From the NCBI GenBank assembly GCA_036852015.1, contig JAANDG010000094.1, positions 124,001-188,000 of the forward strand: 64,000 bases of DNA, read 5' to 3'. The translations under genes were made by a program, and so were the position numbers. Within the stretch, counting starts at the first letter, position 1; every line of letters begins with the position of its first letter. Source of the stretch: Pelodera strongyloides. Taxonomy: Eukaryota > Nematoda > Chromadorea > Rhabditida > Rhabditidae. Of this stretch, positions 48,801 through 57,333 are shown in pieces. A model generated the notes under the pieces. It saw only the letters and a program-made list of their open reading frames with translations. It searched no databases and was not told the DNA's origin.

Positions 48801-49214
48801 TGCCAAGAGTCCCTCAAGCAATAAGTGAAACACGGTCTCCAGACGACATATTCACCATTAATTCCCTCGGGGAAATATTCCCTGGGGGGGGGGGTCGGCG
48901 GAAAATAGCTTTCTGACGTGATGGAATTTCACCCTTTAGGAATCGAGTGGTGAATATGCCCTGAGGAGGTTACCACCACTATGGAGACACTAAGGGTGCG
49001 AACATTTTTCTAGAATATATTGAGTGTCTGTTAGGAAATCAATATGCAAATTTCAGTCTCAATATCGATTGAACGTCTCAAAAAGGCCGCGAAGAATTTC
49101 GAAAGAAAGTGCAAACGGGACGTTTGTTGTGCAGTGTTTGGCCATTGTGACTACGGATTAATTCAAAATAGCCGAACGAGAAAACTTGAATGGTGCCACG
49201 ACCCGTGTGTTTAG
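27739..49214 (+). CDS. Secreted multi-domain protein: two PAN/apple modules plus TSP1-like stretch (~659 aa, 17 exons)
   Basis: Exons: 27739-27833, 36573-36690, 36834-36978, 37391-37454, 38519-38655, 38908-39162, 39423-39513, 39812-39911, 45971-46036, 46212-46300, 46834-46993, 47139-47186, 47372-47498, 47787-47880, 48234-48357, 48629-48737, 49057-49214. They sum to 1,980 bp (660 codons), every junction is phase-consistent and no internal stop occurs. Domains: signal peptide ([18 protein letters not shown]), a basic stretch, a low-complexity Pro/Thr-rich region in exon 6, PAN-like module 1 ([25 protein letters not shown]), PAN-like module 2 ([25 protein letters not shown]), a TSP1-like [13 protein letters not shown]...RDC, a Thr-rich linker and a basic Cys tail ending in TAG. 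Such PAN mosaics occur in nematode apical matrix proteins; the exact ortholog is not recognised. Intron 1 contains an antisense BEL element; intron 8 is 6 kb of nested repeats. The donor at exon 8 (GTTCGT) is weak. Confidence 0.85.
27899..28111 (-). repeat. 3' LTR of BEL/Pao element
   Basis: 213 bp. In element orientation it starts TGTATCAAATTC and ends GTGTTTTACA. It aligns without gaps to 35034-35245, with a single internal mismatch seen by eye (28042 C versus 35177 A). No clear polypurine tract precedes it. Confidence 0.9.
28271..28696. repeat. Array of ~11 palindromic GAGAGACTC/GAGAGTCTC motifs
   Basis: Hyphenated palindromes such as TTAGAGAGACTCTAA (28351), GGAGAGTCTCC (28528) and ATGAGAGAGACTCTCT (28615) occur near 28271, 28304, 28351, 28401, 28446, 28477, 28528, 28551, 28615 and 28681, spaced roughly 25-65 bp, with unrelated spacers. 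They fill the noncoding stretch between the env-like frame and the 3' LTR. Confidence 0.8.
28831..30297 (-). pseudogene. Envelope-like region, phlebovirus G2-type, C-terminal part
   Basis: A 488-residue frame, Cys-rich, resembling the Gn/Gc class II fusion glycoprotein of phleboviruses that some nematode BEL elements (for example Tas-type) acquired. Near the C-terminus (about residues 440-472) lies one long hydrophobic membrane segment followed by a short basic tail. It overlaps the end of the preceding frame by 179 bp in another frame, so the envelope is interrupted, or needs a frame change or splicing. Classified by composition and context; a profile search would decide. Confidence 0.7.
30119..32797 (-). 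pseudogene. BEL integrase fused to N-terminal envelope-like region
   Basis: An 892-residue frame whose first codon is only GTG; it is the continuation of the RT frame after one TAA. Residues about 140-190 form an H2C2 zinc site ([16 protein letters not shown] at 185-188). The integrase core carries the DDE triad: D221 (GLDYLGPF), D285 (TNDNAPTF) and E337 (WQGGCYERL). A DUF5641-like C-terminal domain ([11 protein letters not shown]) follows. After about residue 600 come hydrophobic and Cys-rich segments of the envelope-like region, then the frame ends at 30119. The intact DDE suggests recent inactivation. Confidence 0.85.
32807..34996 (-). pseudogene. BEL pol: protease remnant, reverse transcriptase, RNase H
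   Basis: A 729-residue open frame, first codon GTG lying inside the antisense tRNA; the first ATG is at 34954. Counting from the GTG: ILLGCDY (44-50) is the end of the DUF1758-type aspartic protease, whose active-site half is missing. RT motifs are VRVVFDAS (231), [22 protein letters not shown] and the catalytic-type YVDN (347-350). RNase H motifs are [11 protein letters not shown] (about 513), KLELLAL and SDSTVALGW. The frame stops at TAA 32809-32807 and resumes in the same frame. No gag frame exists between tRNA and protease. Confidence 0.9.
34960..35033 (+). other. Complete tRNA-Gly(GCC)+CCA captured at the primer-binding site
   Basis: Reading the plus strand (the minus-strand cDNA of the element): acceptor GCACCGT/ACGGTGC fully paired, D-arm TGGTTCAGTGGTAGA, anticodon loop CTGCCAC with GCC at 34992-34994, T-stem CCGGG/CCCGG, discriminator A, then CCA (35031-35033) touching the LTR at 35034. 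The T-loop is TTCGTTT, so position 58 (35015) is T in place of the near-universal A. Encoded CCA and zero spacing to the LTR mean it was copied from a mature primer tRNA rather than being a nuclear tRNA gene. Confidence 0.93.
35034..35245 (-). repeat. 5' LTR of BEL/Pao element
   Basis: 212 bp matching 27899-28110. In element orientation it starts GTATCAAATTC, so the terminal T of TGTATC is not matched here (35246 is T on the plus strand, giving A). It should carry the element's promoter. Confidence 0.9.
35968..36030. repeat. (GA)n microsatellite
   Basis: A GA-rich tract in intron 1 of the PAN multi-domain gene, downstream of the retroelement. Confidence 0.9.
38323..38400 (-). repeat. tRNA-derived SINE, family with GCAACCAAAA tail
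   Basis: On the minus strand GGGTGCCGGTACG...GCGGGTTCGACCCCCGCTCG (B-box) is followed by a tail ending CATTTGCAACCAAAA. The same head type occurs at 59890 and the same tail at 46445. Confidence 0.6.
39287..39375 (-). repeat. tRNA-derived SINE-like unit in intron
   Basis: On the minus strand CAGCTCAGATGGCCTAGAGG (A-box-like) and CGGTTCGATTTCGACCTG (B-box-like). Lies in the intron between exons 6 and 7 of the PAN multi-domain gene. Confidence 0.5.
40002..40460. repeat. Left arm of a long inverted repeat with GGACATCC minisatellite
   Basis: Irregular tandem GGACATCC-containing units (about 40020-40240) plus about 200 bp of unique sequence. The inverse of this whole arm lies at 45205-45672. Tandem repeats inside terminal inverted repeats are the hallmark of foldback-type elements. 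Confidence 0.85.
41299..42050 (-). pseudogene. atp-1: Mitochondrial ATP synthase alpha subunit, decayed intron-containing fragment
   Basis: Two exon-like blocks with a retained intron. 42050-41853 encodes [35 protein letters not shown] and [11 protein letters not shown], then a GT donor. 41642-41299 encodes [48 protein letters not shown] and [13 protein letters not shown], stopping at the P-loop region (GDRQTG). Frameshifts near 42015, after KRTGA and before NPIDG make it non-functional. The family catalyses ATP synthesis in the F1 head. Retention of the intron shows DNA-level duplication, not retroposition. It lies antisense in intron 8 of the PAN gene, between inverted-repeat arms. Confidence 0.88.
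42260..42480 (+). repeat. Inverted-repeat arm containing a tRNA-like unit
   Basis: AAAATCACCGTTCCTGGGGT...CCAGGGTTCAATTCCCCACCAT has tRNA-like A and B boxes. The inverse lies at 42520-42770 and includes the flanking CATGTCACAGGCTTCCTGAA and CTGGGAATGGGAATAT words. Confidence 0.75.
42520..42770 (-). repeat. Inverted partner of 42260-42480
   Basis: On the minus strand it carries ATCACCGTTCCTGTGGTGTA...GGGTTCAATTCCCACCAT, diverged from its partner by scattered changes. The pair forms a hairpin-capable SINE duplex. Confidence 0.75.
43968..44165. repeat. CGTCCCATGG tandem array, left arm
   Basis: About ten units of roughly 20 bp starting CGTCCCATG(G/A) with varied tails. The array occurs in inverted orientation at 44583-44752. 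Confidence 0.85.
44583..44752. repeat. CCATGGGACGG tandem array, right arm
   Basis: Inverted counterpart of 43968-44165 with units of the form CCATGGGACGGTTGGGAGGC. The 417-bp spacer shows no gene. Confidence 0.85.
44790..45151. mobile_element. TTAA-flanked near-perfect palindromic MITE
   Basis: TTAA plus AGGGATCGGCTCACCT at the left and AGGTGAGCCGATCCCT plus TTAA at the right. The arms (about 160 bp) match almost completely around a short centre (CCCATACAAACAAGGCAGG). Confidence 0.9.
45205..45672. repeat. Right arm of the GGACATCC inverted repeat
   Basis: The inverse of 40002-40460, differing by scattered substitutions. It ends 300 bp before exon 9 of the PAN gene. Confidence 0.85.
46445..46570 (-). 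repeat. tRNA-derived SINE, GCAACCAAAA-tail family
   Basis: On the minus strand AAGTGCTGTAGCGTACTGG...GATGCGGGTTCGACTCCC, then the tail CATTTGCAACCAAAA shared with 38323. In an intron of the PAN multi-domain gene. Confidence 0.6.
47499..47650 (+). repeat. 18-bp minisatellite repeating a 5' splice site
   Basis: About nine units of the form GTAGGTTATCGAACTACG start exactly at the donor of exon 13 (TCGAACTACG followed by GTAGGT). One unit is 14 bp, the others 18 bp. Each unit re-creates an exon-like end plus GT. Confidence 0.85.
48388..48605. repeat. Two local tandem duplications in an intron
   Basis: TTTCGCGCAGAGAAAAGTTG occurs twice with a 27-bp period (about 48389-48442). A 54-bp unit containing CGAAGCAAGCGCAGTAAATT occurs twice (about 48500-48605). 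Both lie in the intron before exon 16. Confidence 0.85.
48839..48975. mobile_element. Palindromic miniature element, GAGGCCATATTCACC family (diverged)
   Basis: CATATTCACCATTAATTCCC at the left and GAATCGAGTGGTGAATATG at the right, with a run of ten G in the middle. In the last intron of the PAN multi-domain gene. Confidence 0.65.
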
Positions 49215-50401
49215 ATATGCTATCGATTTTAAGCAGTAACTATTGAAACAATTTTCTTGTAAGCAATTTTCGCGTAGTCGCGCACCATTTTTTCGCGTAA
49301 AAACAACCCGGCGTTTTCACGGCGTAGGGTGGCGTTTTCGTGGCGATGTTCTCCTGTGGCACGATGAAATTTTCGCAGACCTTACGTTGGCCAAGTCCGC
49401 CAAACATCGTAAGATCATTTTGGCCTTTTCAGGAAAGATATATTATTGTACTAGGCTAGAGGTTCCAAATTGAAACGCTATCGAATATTATTTATTTTCA
49501 ACTTTATTGTCATTGCTTTATAATGCCTAATTTCTTGCAATTGTTTAAACAATCAATTTTTTTTCCAAATTATGTGAAAAACTTTGAAGTTGTTTTGTTA
49601 TACAACCCATTTGTCGTACAGGGTAAAACGTATTGATATCATTTCTGTCTTTCAATTTATTCAATTGTCCGTGCTAAAGATATCGCTCTAAATTTAAAGC
49701 GGTATTGTAATGTTTTATATGGTATATGTGTCCAGTCCAGACGGGCACTGTTACAATTGGCATATATGTACTTGGAAATCAAGTAAATCAAGTTTGTCCA
49801 GGATACGTTTCACAAAGTAAGAGTTGGCCGCAAAAAAATAATATTAATAGTTTAATCATATATTTTTACTTTTCATAGTTCATAGATTTGTATGTGAATA
49901 CATTTTAGTAATTACATGAAAGACTTATTAATGCTAATTTATTCTAATTCATGCTAACGTACACACCGTGACACTAGTTGATACCTCATTTGGGCTTGGG
50001 CACCGTACCCAGAAGATCGAAGTCAGAAATTTACTACGCAAGAATCTTGCATATTTTCGTCAAAGAAAGTCTGGCAACCATATTTATTTCAATTATTCGG
50101 ATTACCACGCTTTTTCAAATAAAACATTTTGTTTCCTCTTTCGAATCATATTTCTTATTTACCAAGCCGCTTTTATGCCCGTCACTTACGATCACAGAAC
50201 ACACCGAACTTATCAGAATACGATATGTCGATTTTCCCTGTTCCGCCCAGCCTGCGTCCTCGCCAGGAGCTCGCGGCGCGGCACTTCCGCGCCAGGGTTT
50301 CGCGGCTCACTGCCCAAGTGCCAGTGAAACATATCAGATGAGCTTTAAAATTGGGAACAGACCGAGAAAACTAGAACGTTTATGAATTCTGACTTTCCAT
50401 G
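49215..50401. other. Intergenic between convergent genes
   Basis: 3' flanks of the PAN gene (plus) and the receptor gene (minus). No supported exon; open frames near 49978-50385 have no splice-consistent continuation. Confidence 0.4.
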
Positions 50402-52690
50402 TCAGTGATGATTTGTCTTTGTTGTTGATGGTGAAATTGCTATCGATACTGTAGTACAAACATTTCTCATATTCATATTCGGCAGTCGTCGCGTTTTGAA
50501 GAAGTACAGGGAACTTGTCCTAAAAGGAAATATATCAGATTTTTTTTAATTTTCTTTATATATGATACTGAGAATAGGCACATAAAGGATTTTATCGAAA
50601 TGACATGGCAGGAATAGGAAATACTGGCCGGTTTTTGAACAATTGAACCGTGGACAACTGAATTCTTATATTTATGCTAATTTCTTCGAATTTAGCTCGA
50701 TTTTTTATTCTAATTCATGTTCATTTGCATACGATGCAGAGGAATTCTGGTCTAGTCAATGTGTTTTTTAAAAACCGGCCGGTATTTCGCTTTAATACAC
50801 GCCTGATACATTGTCGCCGCGATGCTACAATTGACTTTCACCGTAAATCTAATTGCATATCAAAAAGATGTTCTGTATTTCGAAACTCACCCAATTATCC
50901 CCCACATTGCCATCGAGAAGATTAAAATGAGCTGATAACTGCCACATGGATCATTTTGAAAGGAATCAGAAGAAACAATTGCGAAAATTCCAAAGCCGAT
51001 CATGAGAGTTAGCACATGAGTCAAGCACATCTGAAAAAGTCGTGAGCTGAACTTGGATGATATATAAACTGTAAATAACCGGAATGGAATGTTTGGTGTG
51101 GTCCAACACCCCAGCCACACTAATGGCATTAATGGACTTTCTTGGGCATTATTCTTAATAGTCAACACTGAGATCGAGATCCCTATTGTAATACAATCAA
51201 CAAAAGTCAGAAACTGAAAATACAAAAAAGACTTACATGTACAACTATCCTTATTTCGAATCGCATGGCTGTGTTCATTGTTTTCTGCAATACGACGAAT
51301 ATACTGATTTGAAACGCTGAACTTGCGGCGTCATATATTTTAATTTTAAATCAAGCGAAATACCGGCCGGTTTACATCGCGTACTCCTGCTTTATTGTGC
51401 ATCATATGCAAATGAACATAAATTAGAATAAAAAATAGTCCCCAATTGGACCCCATTAGAATAACTGCATAAGAATGCAGATATCTGAGATGCGTTTCAA
51501 AACCCGGCTATTATTTCGCTTTAAACTCTCTATAAGAAAATGCTCACCGTTTTCAATCGAAGTCTTATTAACAATATCGTATCAAGTAATATGGCAGAGA
51601 TCCAACAAAACGCCGGAATTCCAGTGACAACAACTTGATAATGAATTACTGCATAAGTTGATTGTGAAGGGATAAACGAGCATGCCGCTTCCGCAAAGCA
51701 CGGCTGGGAATCGGCTAAAGGTGTGCCAATGGTTACTCTCAAAAACTCTCGGAAACTCCATGGCAGTGTGATTGTGCGCGCGAGCTAATTGTAATGCGGC
51801 GGCTATACTCTGGCGCGAGTAGGACATCGCGGCGATTTAGATGCTCCACAGACGTGCCTATTGGAATTATAAATTTTGTAACCTAATAAATCTACCTTTA
51901 CTTTTGCTACTTGACTTTCCACTCCATTAGTTTCCCTTTGTTTCTGTTGAGATGAAACCAAAAAAAAAAGAACAATGAAACGGAAAAATAAACTTACGCA
52001 CTACTAATAACATTATGCTGAGTGTATACGGTAGCCCGATAGTGACAAGGGCGTATTTTAGGATTTTAGGATTTGTCGCTTTGTAAAATTTTGAATTAAT
52101 TCCCAAAGCAAGAAATCGATTGGTAGCGACGGTGAAGTGTATCAGACACATTGCTGACGAGGTGCCATAGTAAATACAAACCAATATTGAACCAGCGGTA
52201 AAGAACGATTCACTGGTGAAACGCCTGAAAGTGTTGTGGTGGCCGAGTGGTCTACAATGTCGACTGGGAAGAAAGTGGTGAAAGTTCAAACCCTGGCAGG
52301 TGCGCCTGTTCTATTTCAGCACAACAATGGCTTGACAAAACTTGCATTTGCGATACAAAACAGGGTACATATTCCCTTTGATGCTGCTTACAGATAGCCA
52401 TAGCTAAAGGTAAACAGGGCTGTTAACATCATTTTCCGCTAACAGCAAACAACAATGGCACTACGATAGAATACTAACTCTGGTCTGAGAATTTAAAATA
52501 TATATATATATATATATATTACCACATACCAGAGTATAAATATTTCCAGGAAAAGCGAGTAAGTGAGACAATTAAAAACTCGTGTCGCTTGATCGGCCAT
52601 GCAGAAAAATCGCATAAACGATGAAAGTCGATGATTTTTATAAATTATCATCATCGCCCAAATATTGCTGACTAAGCAGTAAATGATCAT
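50402..52690 (-). CDS. Serpentine (7TM-type) receptor, class unresolved (~347 aa)
   Basis: Six phase-consistent exons: 52530-52690, 51998-52224, 51548-51714, 51237-51284, 50891-51213, 50402-50519 (TGA). The sum is 1,044 bp. Hydrophobic segments in order: IIYCLVSNIWAMMII, VFNCLTYSLFLEIFIL, a TM3-like SAMCLIHFTVATNRFLAL (an NRF replaces the DRY-type end, as in nematode chemoreceptors), YALVTIGLPYTLSIMLLVV, YQVVVTGIPAFCWISAILL, then KTMNTAMRFEIRIVVHFL, and a TPNIPFRLFTVYI segment like TM7. Two further hydrophobic stretches follow, more than seven in total. The ATG sits right after an acceptor, so an upstream N-terminal exon is possible. A MITE lies in intron 3 and a tRNA-like unit in intron 1. 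Confidence 0.75.
50613..50795. mobile_element. TTAA MITE, AGCGAAATACCGGCCGG family, intronic
   Basis: AAATACTGGCCGGTTTTTGA at the left and AACCGGCCGGTATTTCGCTTTAA at the right. Lies in intron 5 of the receptor gene. Confidence 0.8.
51346..51524. mobile_element. TTAA MITE, AGCGAAATACCGGCCGG family, intronic
   Basis: CAAGCGAAATACCGGCCGG at the left and ACCCGGCTATTATTTCGCTTTAA at the right. In intron 3 of the receptor gene. Confidence 0.8.
52235..52305 (+). repeat. tRNA-derived SINE-like unit in intron
   Basis: GTGGCCGAGTGGTCTA (A-box as in Ser/Leu tRNA) and AGTTCAAACCCTGG (B-box). In intron 1 of the receptor gene, antisense to it. Confidence 0.55.
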
Positions 52691-53430
52691 CTAAATGTTT
52701 ATAGTAGAACTGAGATGTAGAGAAAATATAACTCTTCCTATGCATCCCTGTCTACTCTCTCTCTCCCCCTCTCTCTCTTGCCTCTTTCCCTCTACATCAT
52801 TCACCAACCAGTCACCAAATGGGTTTTTCGGTGGTTTGTGCAGTTATTCTGTTTTCCTGTGCCACTACATAAATAAAACAAACGTTTTCAAAACGCAAAC
52901 TCGTCACTCGTCAACCCGATTTGAATAAATTTTCCTCAAACGCGTTTGGTTTACAAGAACGAACTAAAACTTACAAGGAGAACCAATATACCAGTTATCC
53001 ACAGATCCATTTCTAACTTCAGCCAAGGGAAAATTTCAAATAAACATCAGAAATAGTAGGAGCTGAAACGCTGCTTTTGAAATTTCTCAGAGTCTCGCTA
53101 CAAAAAAATTAAAAGGTACATACAACAAAACAAAACGAAAATGAATTGAAAATTTTTGCGATACAATGATACAAAAGCCTTCGGAGATTCCATATTGATA
53201 TTAAACTATCAATTCTTAGAGAGAATGAAAAAATACACTTTCGAAATTAGTTTAGGAAGCAGCATACTACACTTTTGGTACGCGAAAACAAAACTTCGGT
53301 GTAGGAAGTATACAATTTCCGTAGCTTGTTTTGGCCAACGAGGAATTTATATCAAAATGTTTCAACCAATTGATACACTACAATTAGCCTATGTTTTATT
53401 TTAATTTTGAGCTCGATTCTACATATCTAG

Positions 53431-53586
53431 TGTGGGTTTGCAAGTATGCTGAAGAGTTACCGCATTTTGGAACTGCACGAGACAATTTTTTAATGTTCAT
53501 ATTATATACGCAGGTTTCGTGCAGAAATACGGTAGTATTGACAGGATCACACCGAATTTTTGGGATACTTGCAAACCCCATAAACG
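53431..53586. mobile_element. Miniature element with GGGTTTGCAAGTATG termini
   Basis: GGGTTTGCAAGTATGC at the left, GATACTTGCAAACCCC at the right, with internal TTACCGCATTTTGGAACTGC and GGATCACACCGAATTTT shared with 17417-17546 and 9028-9187. Confidence 0.7.
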
Positions 53587-54119
53587 TAAACATAAAGAAC
53601 ATGGAACATACACATAATAACCCTCTTCTTGGGGAGGTATAAGGTATAAATTGAAATGTTACAGCGGTGCAATGAGTAAAGCCCAAGGATAGTTCGACGA
53701 TGTGAGTTCACGCCCCGTAGAATCGCATAACCTGACAATCTGTATGAACTATCGGCAATTTCTACTGGTCTGTAGTGAGCCCATCATCTTAACATTCTAC
53801 TTCCTAAAAATTAGTAAACGTGCAAAAAGGCGTGTAGACAGACGTCTACTAAAGTTGTGTTCTCTAATGAATAACAAGTGAAAAGAAAAGAGGAACAGGA
53901 AGTTTGGACTCGTCTATCAACTATTCACACACTGTATTCATTTTGATCTTTTCTCGTAGTTAGTGGTTCTATGCTTAATATATCTATTCTCGCCTCAATG
54001 CATTTCAATGAAAATCACTTCCAAGGCATTTTTTTGCAAGATGAGAATTCGTTGGAAATACTGTTACTAATTGCATCAGAAAAACTACAGACTACAGTTT
54101 GCACTACTTGTAAGATAAC

Positions 54120-54960
54120 GAAAATGAACCTTCCGGCCCACATCCTTGTTCGGTACCTTCACACATCATACACGGGGCCACGGGGGCTTGAGGCCCGTCG
54201 GTAAACTTGCGATATATTTCAAATGCAGCGGTCCTGGTTTGGTGGACGTCTTTTACAGAGTAATATACAGTACGTTCTCATCAAAGGGAACCTAATCATT
54301 AGGGTCGGTGGTCCAGTGGCTAGCTAATTCGCCTCTAACGCACTCGACCCGGGTTCGAGTCTGGTCCGTGACAACTTTGAAACCACCACCCGGTGATGGA
54401 ATCATGAGCCATCCCTCCTGGCTCTACCCCGTCGAGCAAAAGATTTGTAATCAGAGACGACAACGTCTAGCAAGACAGCTTCAATACAAGCGAGGATACT
54501 TGAATCACAGAAAAATGTGTAGTTAGCGATTCGTTTAGGTGAATCCAACGTTGTTATCCAGAACCTATATTCGTTTAAAAATAATCACGTGCCTCATTTT
54601 CATTTAAATTCTAGTTTGATACAAGCCATTGCAATCACCCAACCGTGCAACAAATTATTATATTTGTCATGGTTTCATTCACAGCAATAACAATTGATGA
54701 CGTCACAGGTCACACTAAGAAACCGTCACACCTAGTTATCCCTAAAGTCAAGTCTTCAACCCAATTACTTTACTTATCGGTATCCAAATGGGGGGAAGAT
54801 GGCTTGGTGGTTACCGCGGTGAATTGGAAATCAAAAGATGCGGGTTCGACTCCGCCTTGTTTTCCTAGTTGACTGAAACATAATAATTACGAATGACAAT
54901 CTGTTATGGTTATTCCATGTTAATTTAGTTGTGATACAGCTTTTCAATTCCAACATCTGG
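54120..54960 (+). repeat. Composite tRNA-derived SINE, copy 1
   Basis: Two tRNA-like promoters in one unit: GTGGTCCAGTGGCTAG...CGGGTTCGAGTCTGG (54303-54372) and GGCTTGGTGGTTACC...GCGGGTTCGACTCCGC (54793-54868). The body and tail words (AACTTTGAAACCACCACCCG, CAAAAGATTTGTAATCAGA, TTAGTTGTGA) recur in the same order at 63090-63960. Confidence 0.75.
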
Positions 54961-55145
54961 GTTTAGCTGTTTGGCAGCAACGGCTATATGCAATTGCATA
55001 TAGCCTGCGGTTTATTTGTGCAGTAATTGTTCTCTCCTGATTATTTATCGACTTTTTTCTGAAACGTAAGCAAATGGTTCAAACTCTTTTCTTGACAAAA
55101 TAGCTAACAAAAATTAACATATTCTATACTCTATACAGACTGTAT

Positions 55146-55316
55146 TTAAAGCGAAATGCTAGCCCCTTTGGAAAATTTGCATATGATAAGCAAATCCTAT
55201 GTATCCTATGCTAATTTTGCGCGATTGCCGTGGACGATCGCGCAAAATTAGCATAGGATACATAGGATTTGCTTATCATATGCAAATTTTCCAAAGGGGC
55301 TAGCATTTCGCTTTAA
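55146..55316. mobile_element. Almost perfect 171-bp palindrome with TTAA ends
   Basis: TTAA plus AGCGAAATGCTAGCCCC, arms of about 80 bp with essentially no mismatches by eye, and a short centre (GATTGCCGTGGACGATCG). Terminal AGCGAAAT is shared with the CCGGCCGG family; the interior is different. Probably recent. Confidence 0.92.
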
Positions 55317-55866
55317 CACCACTTGAAATCACTGCCTCACAATCCGATGGATGCTCAAGTTTGAGGTAGGTTGTTGTCATCCATTTGTGTTTTGTACTTA
55401 TCAAATGTGTATTTATTTATTTATTTATTTACAGAGTAAAGTAATACTTGTACACTTAATTCACCATCACGTGCATTTTCCACACAATCAATACAGAGGA
55501 TCCCATCAGCTCCTTTTCGCGCCAGCTCATTAGCATAAATATTAGCATGGATATTTTACCCAAATATGCATGCGAAAGAGTCTGCTCAAATTTGATATGC
55601 TAATATGGAACCTCTTCGTTGACGTGTGTATCCGCAGCTTTTTACTCCAACTTTTCATATTTGCAATTCATTTCATGCATTCAGGCAATTATTGACTTTT
55701 CCTCTGATAAATAATCTTTTCTGTATAACAATAACTTTGTCCTTGGGCCTATACCTTGCATTTGGCTAATTCTCATGAGTTAGTTAACTTTTTTTTGCTC
55801 TTCTACTATATTTTTGATACATTATCGATAATACTTGTGTCGTAATGTTTTATTTTTATTTTTTAG

Positions 55867-56007
55867 GTTTGATGAGTCTGTGCCAGTCCGTGAAGACTAT
55901 CCAGGACCTGGTTGAAGGTCATGAGGAGGATCAGCTCTAGCACGAGCACGACAAAGAGCACGAGTACCAGGACGTCGTGCTCAAGGACAAGATGCGGAGT
56001 TCGGGTA
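55867..56007 (+). pseudogene. Possible coding exon remnant with in-frame stop
   Basis: Between a TTTTTTAG acceptor and a GGTAAAT donor is a GC-richer stretch encoding LMSLCQSVKTIQDLVEGHEE, then after a TAG EHDKEHEYQDVVLKDKMRS. The highly charged reading and codon pattern look coding but the TAG interrupts it. Unidentified. Confidence 0.3.
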
Positions 56008-56390
56008 AATGCTTTACTTATATTGCTAGAAATATAGCTACAGTAACCAGTGTATCACTAGTTATTTTTTTCCGGCCATTTTTTTGCTGATTAATTAGCT
56101 TAGGTCTCGCGTTTTGCTAGTTCTTCCGAGTGGATGTAACTATTTCCGATTAATGAACTTAATTTACCTTTTTGGCTAGTGTTTCCGATTAATTTGATTA
56201 ACTTTATTGCCAGAAAAATATTACAGTAACCAGTGTATCACTAGTTCTCCACACTTCACGCCTTCTTTTCCTTTTTCTCTAATAGTGTATTTATCTCCAG
56301 TTTCGCAGGGCCGAAACACCTCAAAAAATCATTCAGCGCGGCTTTCACTTTCCATGTATACCAAGGGATGGAAACTCCCTACCAGAGCTT

Positions 56391-56541
56391 GACGATCGGA
56401 GTAATCGTGTTGGGACGCGTTACGTGTAGTTTGTAATTTAAAGGTGCTCACATAAAATAAATTTACACCTTTAACACCACCAATACACCTTTAAATTACA
56501 AACTACACATAACGCGTCCCAACACGATTACTCCGATCGTC
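56391..56541. repeat. 151-bp inverted repeat
   Basis: GACGATCGGAGTAATCGTGT...AATTTAAAGGTG and its inverse CACCTTTAAATT...ACACGATTACTCCGATCGTC, with arms of about 64 bp. A hairpin-capable miniature element. Confidence 0.85.
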
Positions 56542-57333
56542 AGTGTTTCACTACAGTAATAGTGTTTCATTACGCGACTTTCCGATATTAGCAGAGCCCA
56601 GCTCCTTTTCTCTCATTCTCATTAGTAAAAATATTAGCATAGATATTTTATGCAAATTTGCAAGCGAAAAGCTAAATTTATGCTAATGTGGAATCTCATG
56701 CACGCCGACTTCGTTGGAATATGCAACATTACTCTTGATTACACTTTTTTTCATATCAATTATGGCCTGTCCATGTATGCGATTCGCACTTGCGAAAATG
56801 ACAAATGCCTGTCCATGTTCGAGTCAATGTCAATGACAAGGTCCCGCAGCGATTTTGCATCTAGTATGGATCTATTTCAAAATAGTACAGATCTATTTCA
56901 AATAGTACGGATCTGATACACTTTCGTTGCGGGACTATGTGAAACGCGTCATTCGCATGGGTTACGGTAGGCATTTGTCATTCATGTAAAATGGCCTGAA
57001 CATGGACAGGCATTTGTCATTTTCGCATTTGCGAATCGCAAACATGGACAGGGCATTACAATTGATTTCTTGTCTTTTTCAGTTAGTGAATCAACTAACA
57101 AAACGACCCGTTCTTTATATTTGCAGCACTGAGTTTATATCTTTTTGTATATTTGGACCGCGAACAACTATTTTTTACTGTAGATTTGATATGCTTCGCT
57201 AATACCAAGGCTTCAATATTATTAGCAGCAACCTTTGGCGTACTTGACTTGCGAAAGCCTCTTACATTTGGAAACTTAGGCTTTATCACTGTAGTGGAGA
57301 TACTTGTATACTTGTATCCGATGGTTTGTTTTG
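56542..57333. other. Intergenic, nothing recognised
   Basis: AT-rich. Contains inverted words around ATGACAAATGCCTGTCCATG near 56797 and 57007 (opposite orientations), suggesting another decayed inverted-repeat element. No gene. Confidence 0.35.

Larger units (their letters stand above)
52691..55145. other. Upstream of receptor gene: repeats, no gene seen
   Basis: Contains a TC-rich tract (52750-52795), a miniature element (53431-53586) and a composite tRNA-SINE unit (54120-54960). No host exon is supported. Confidence 0.4.
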
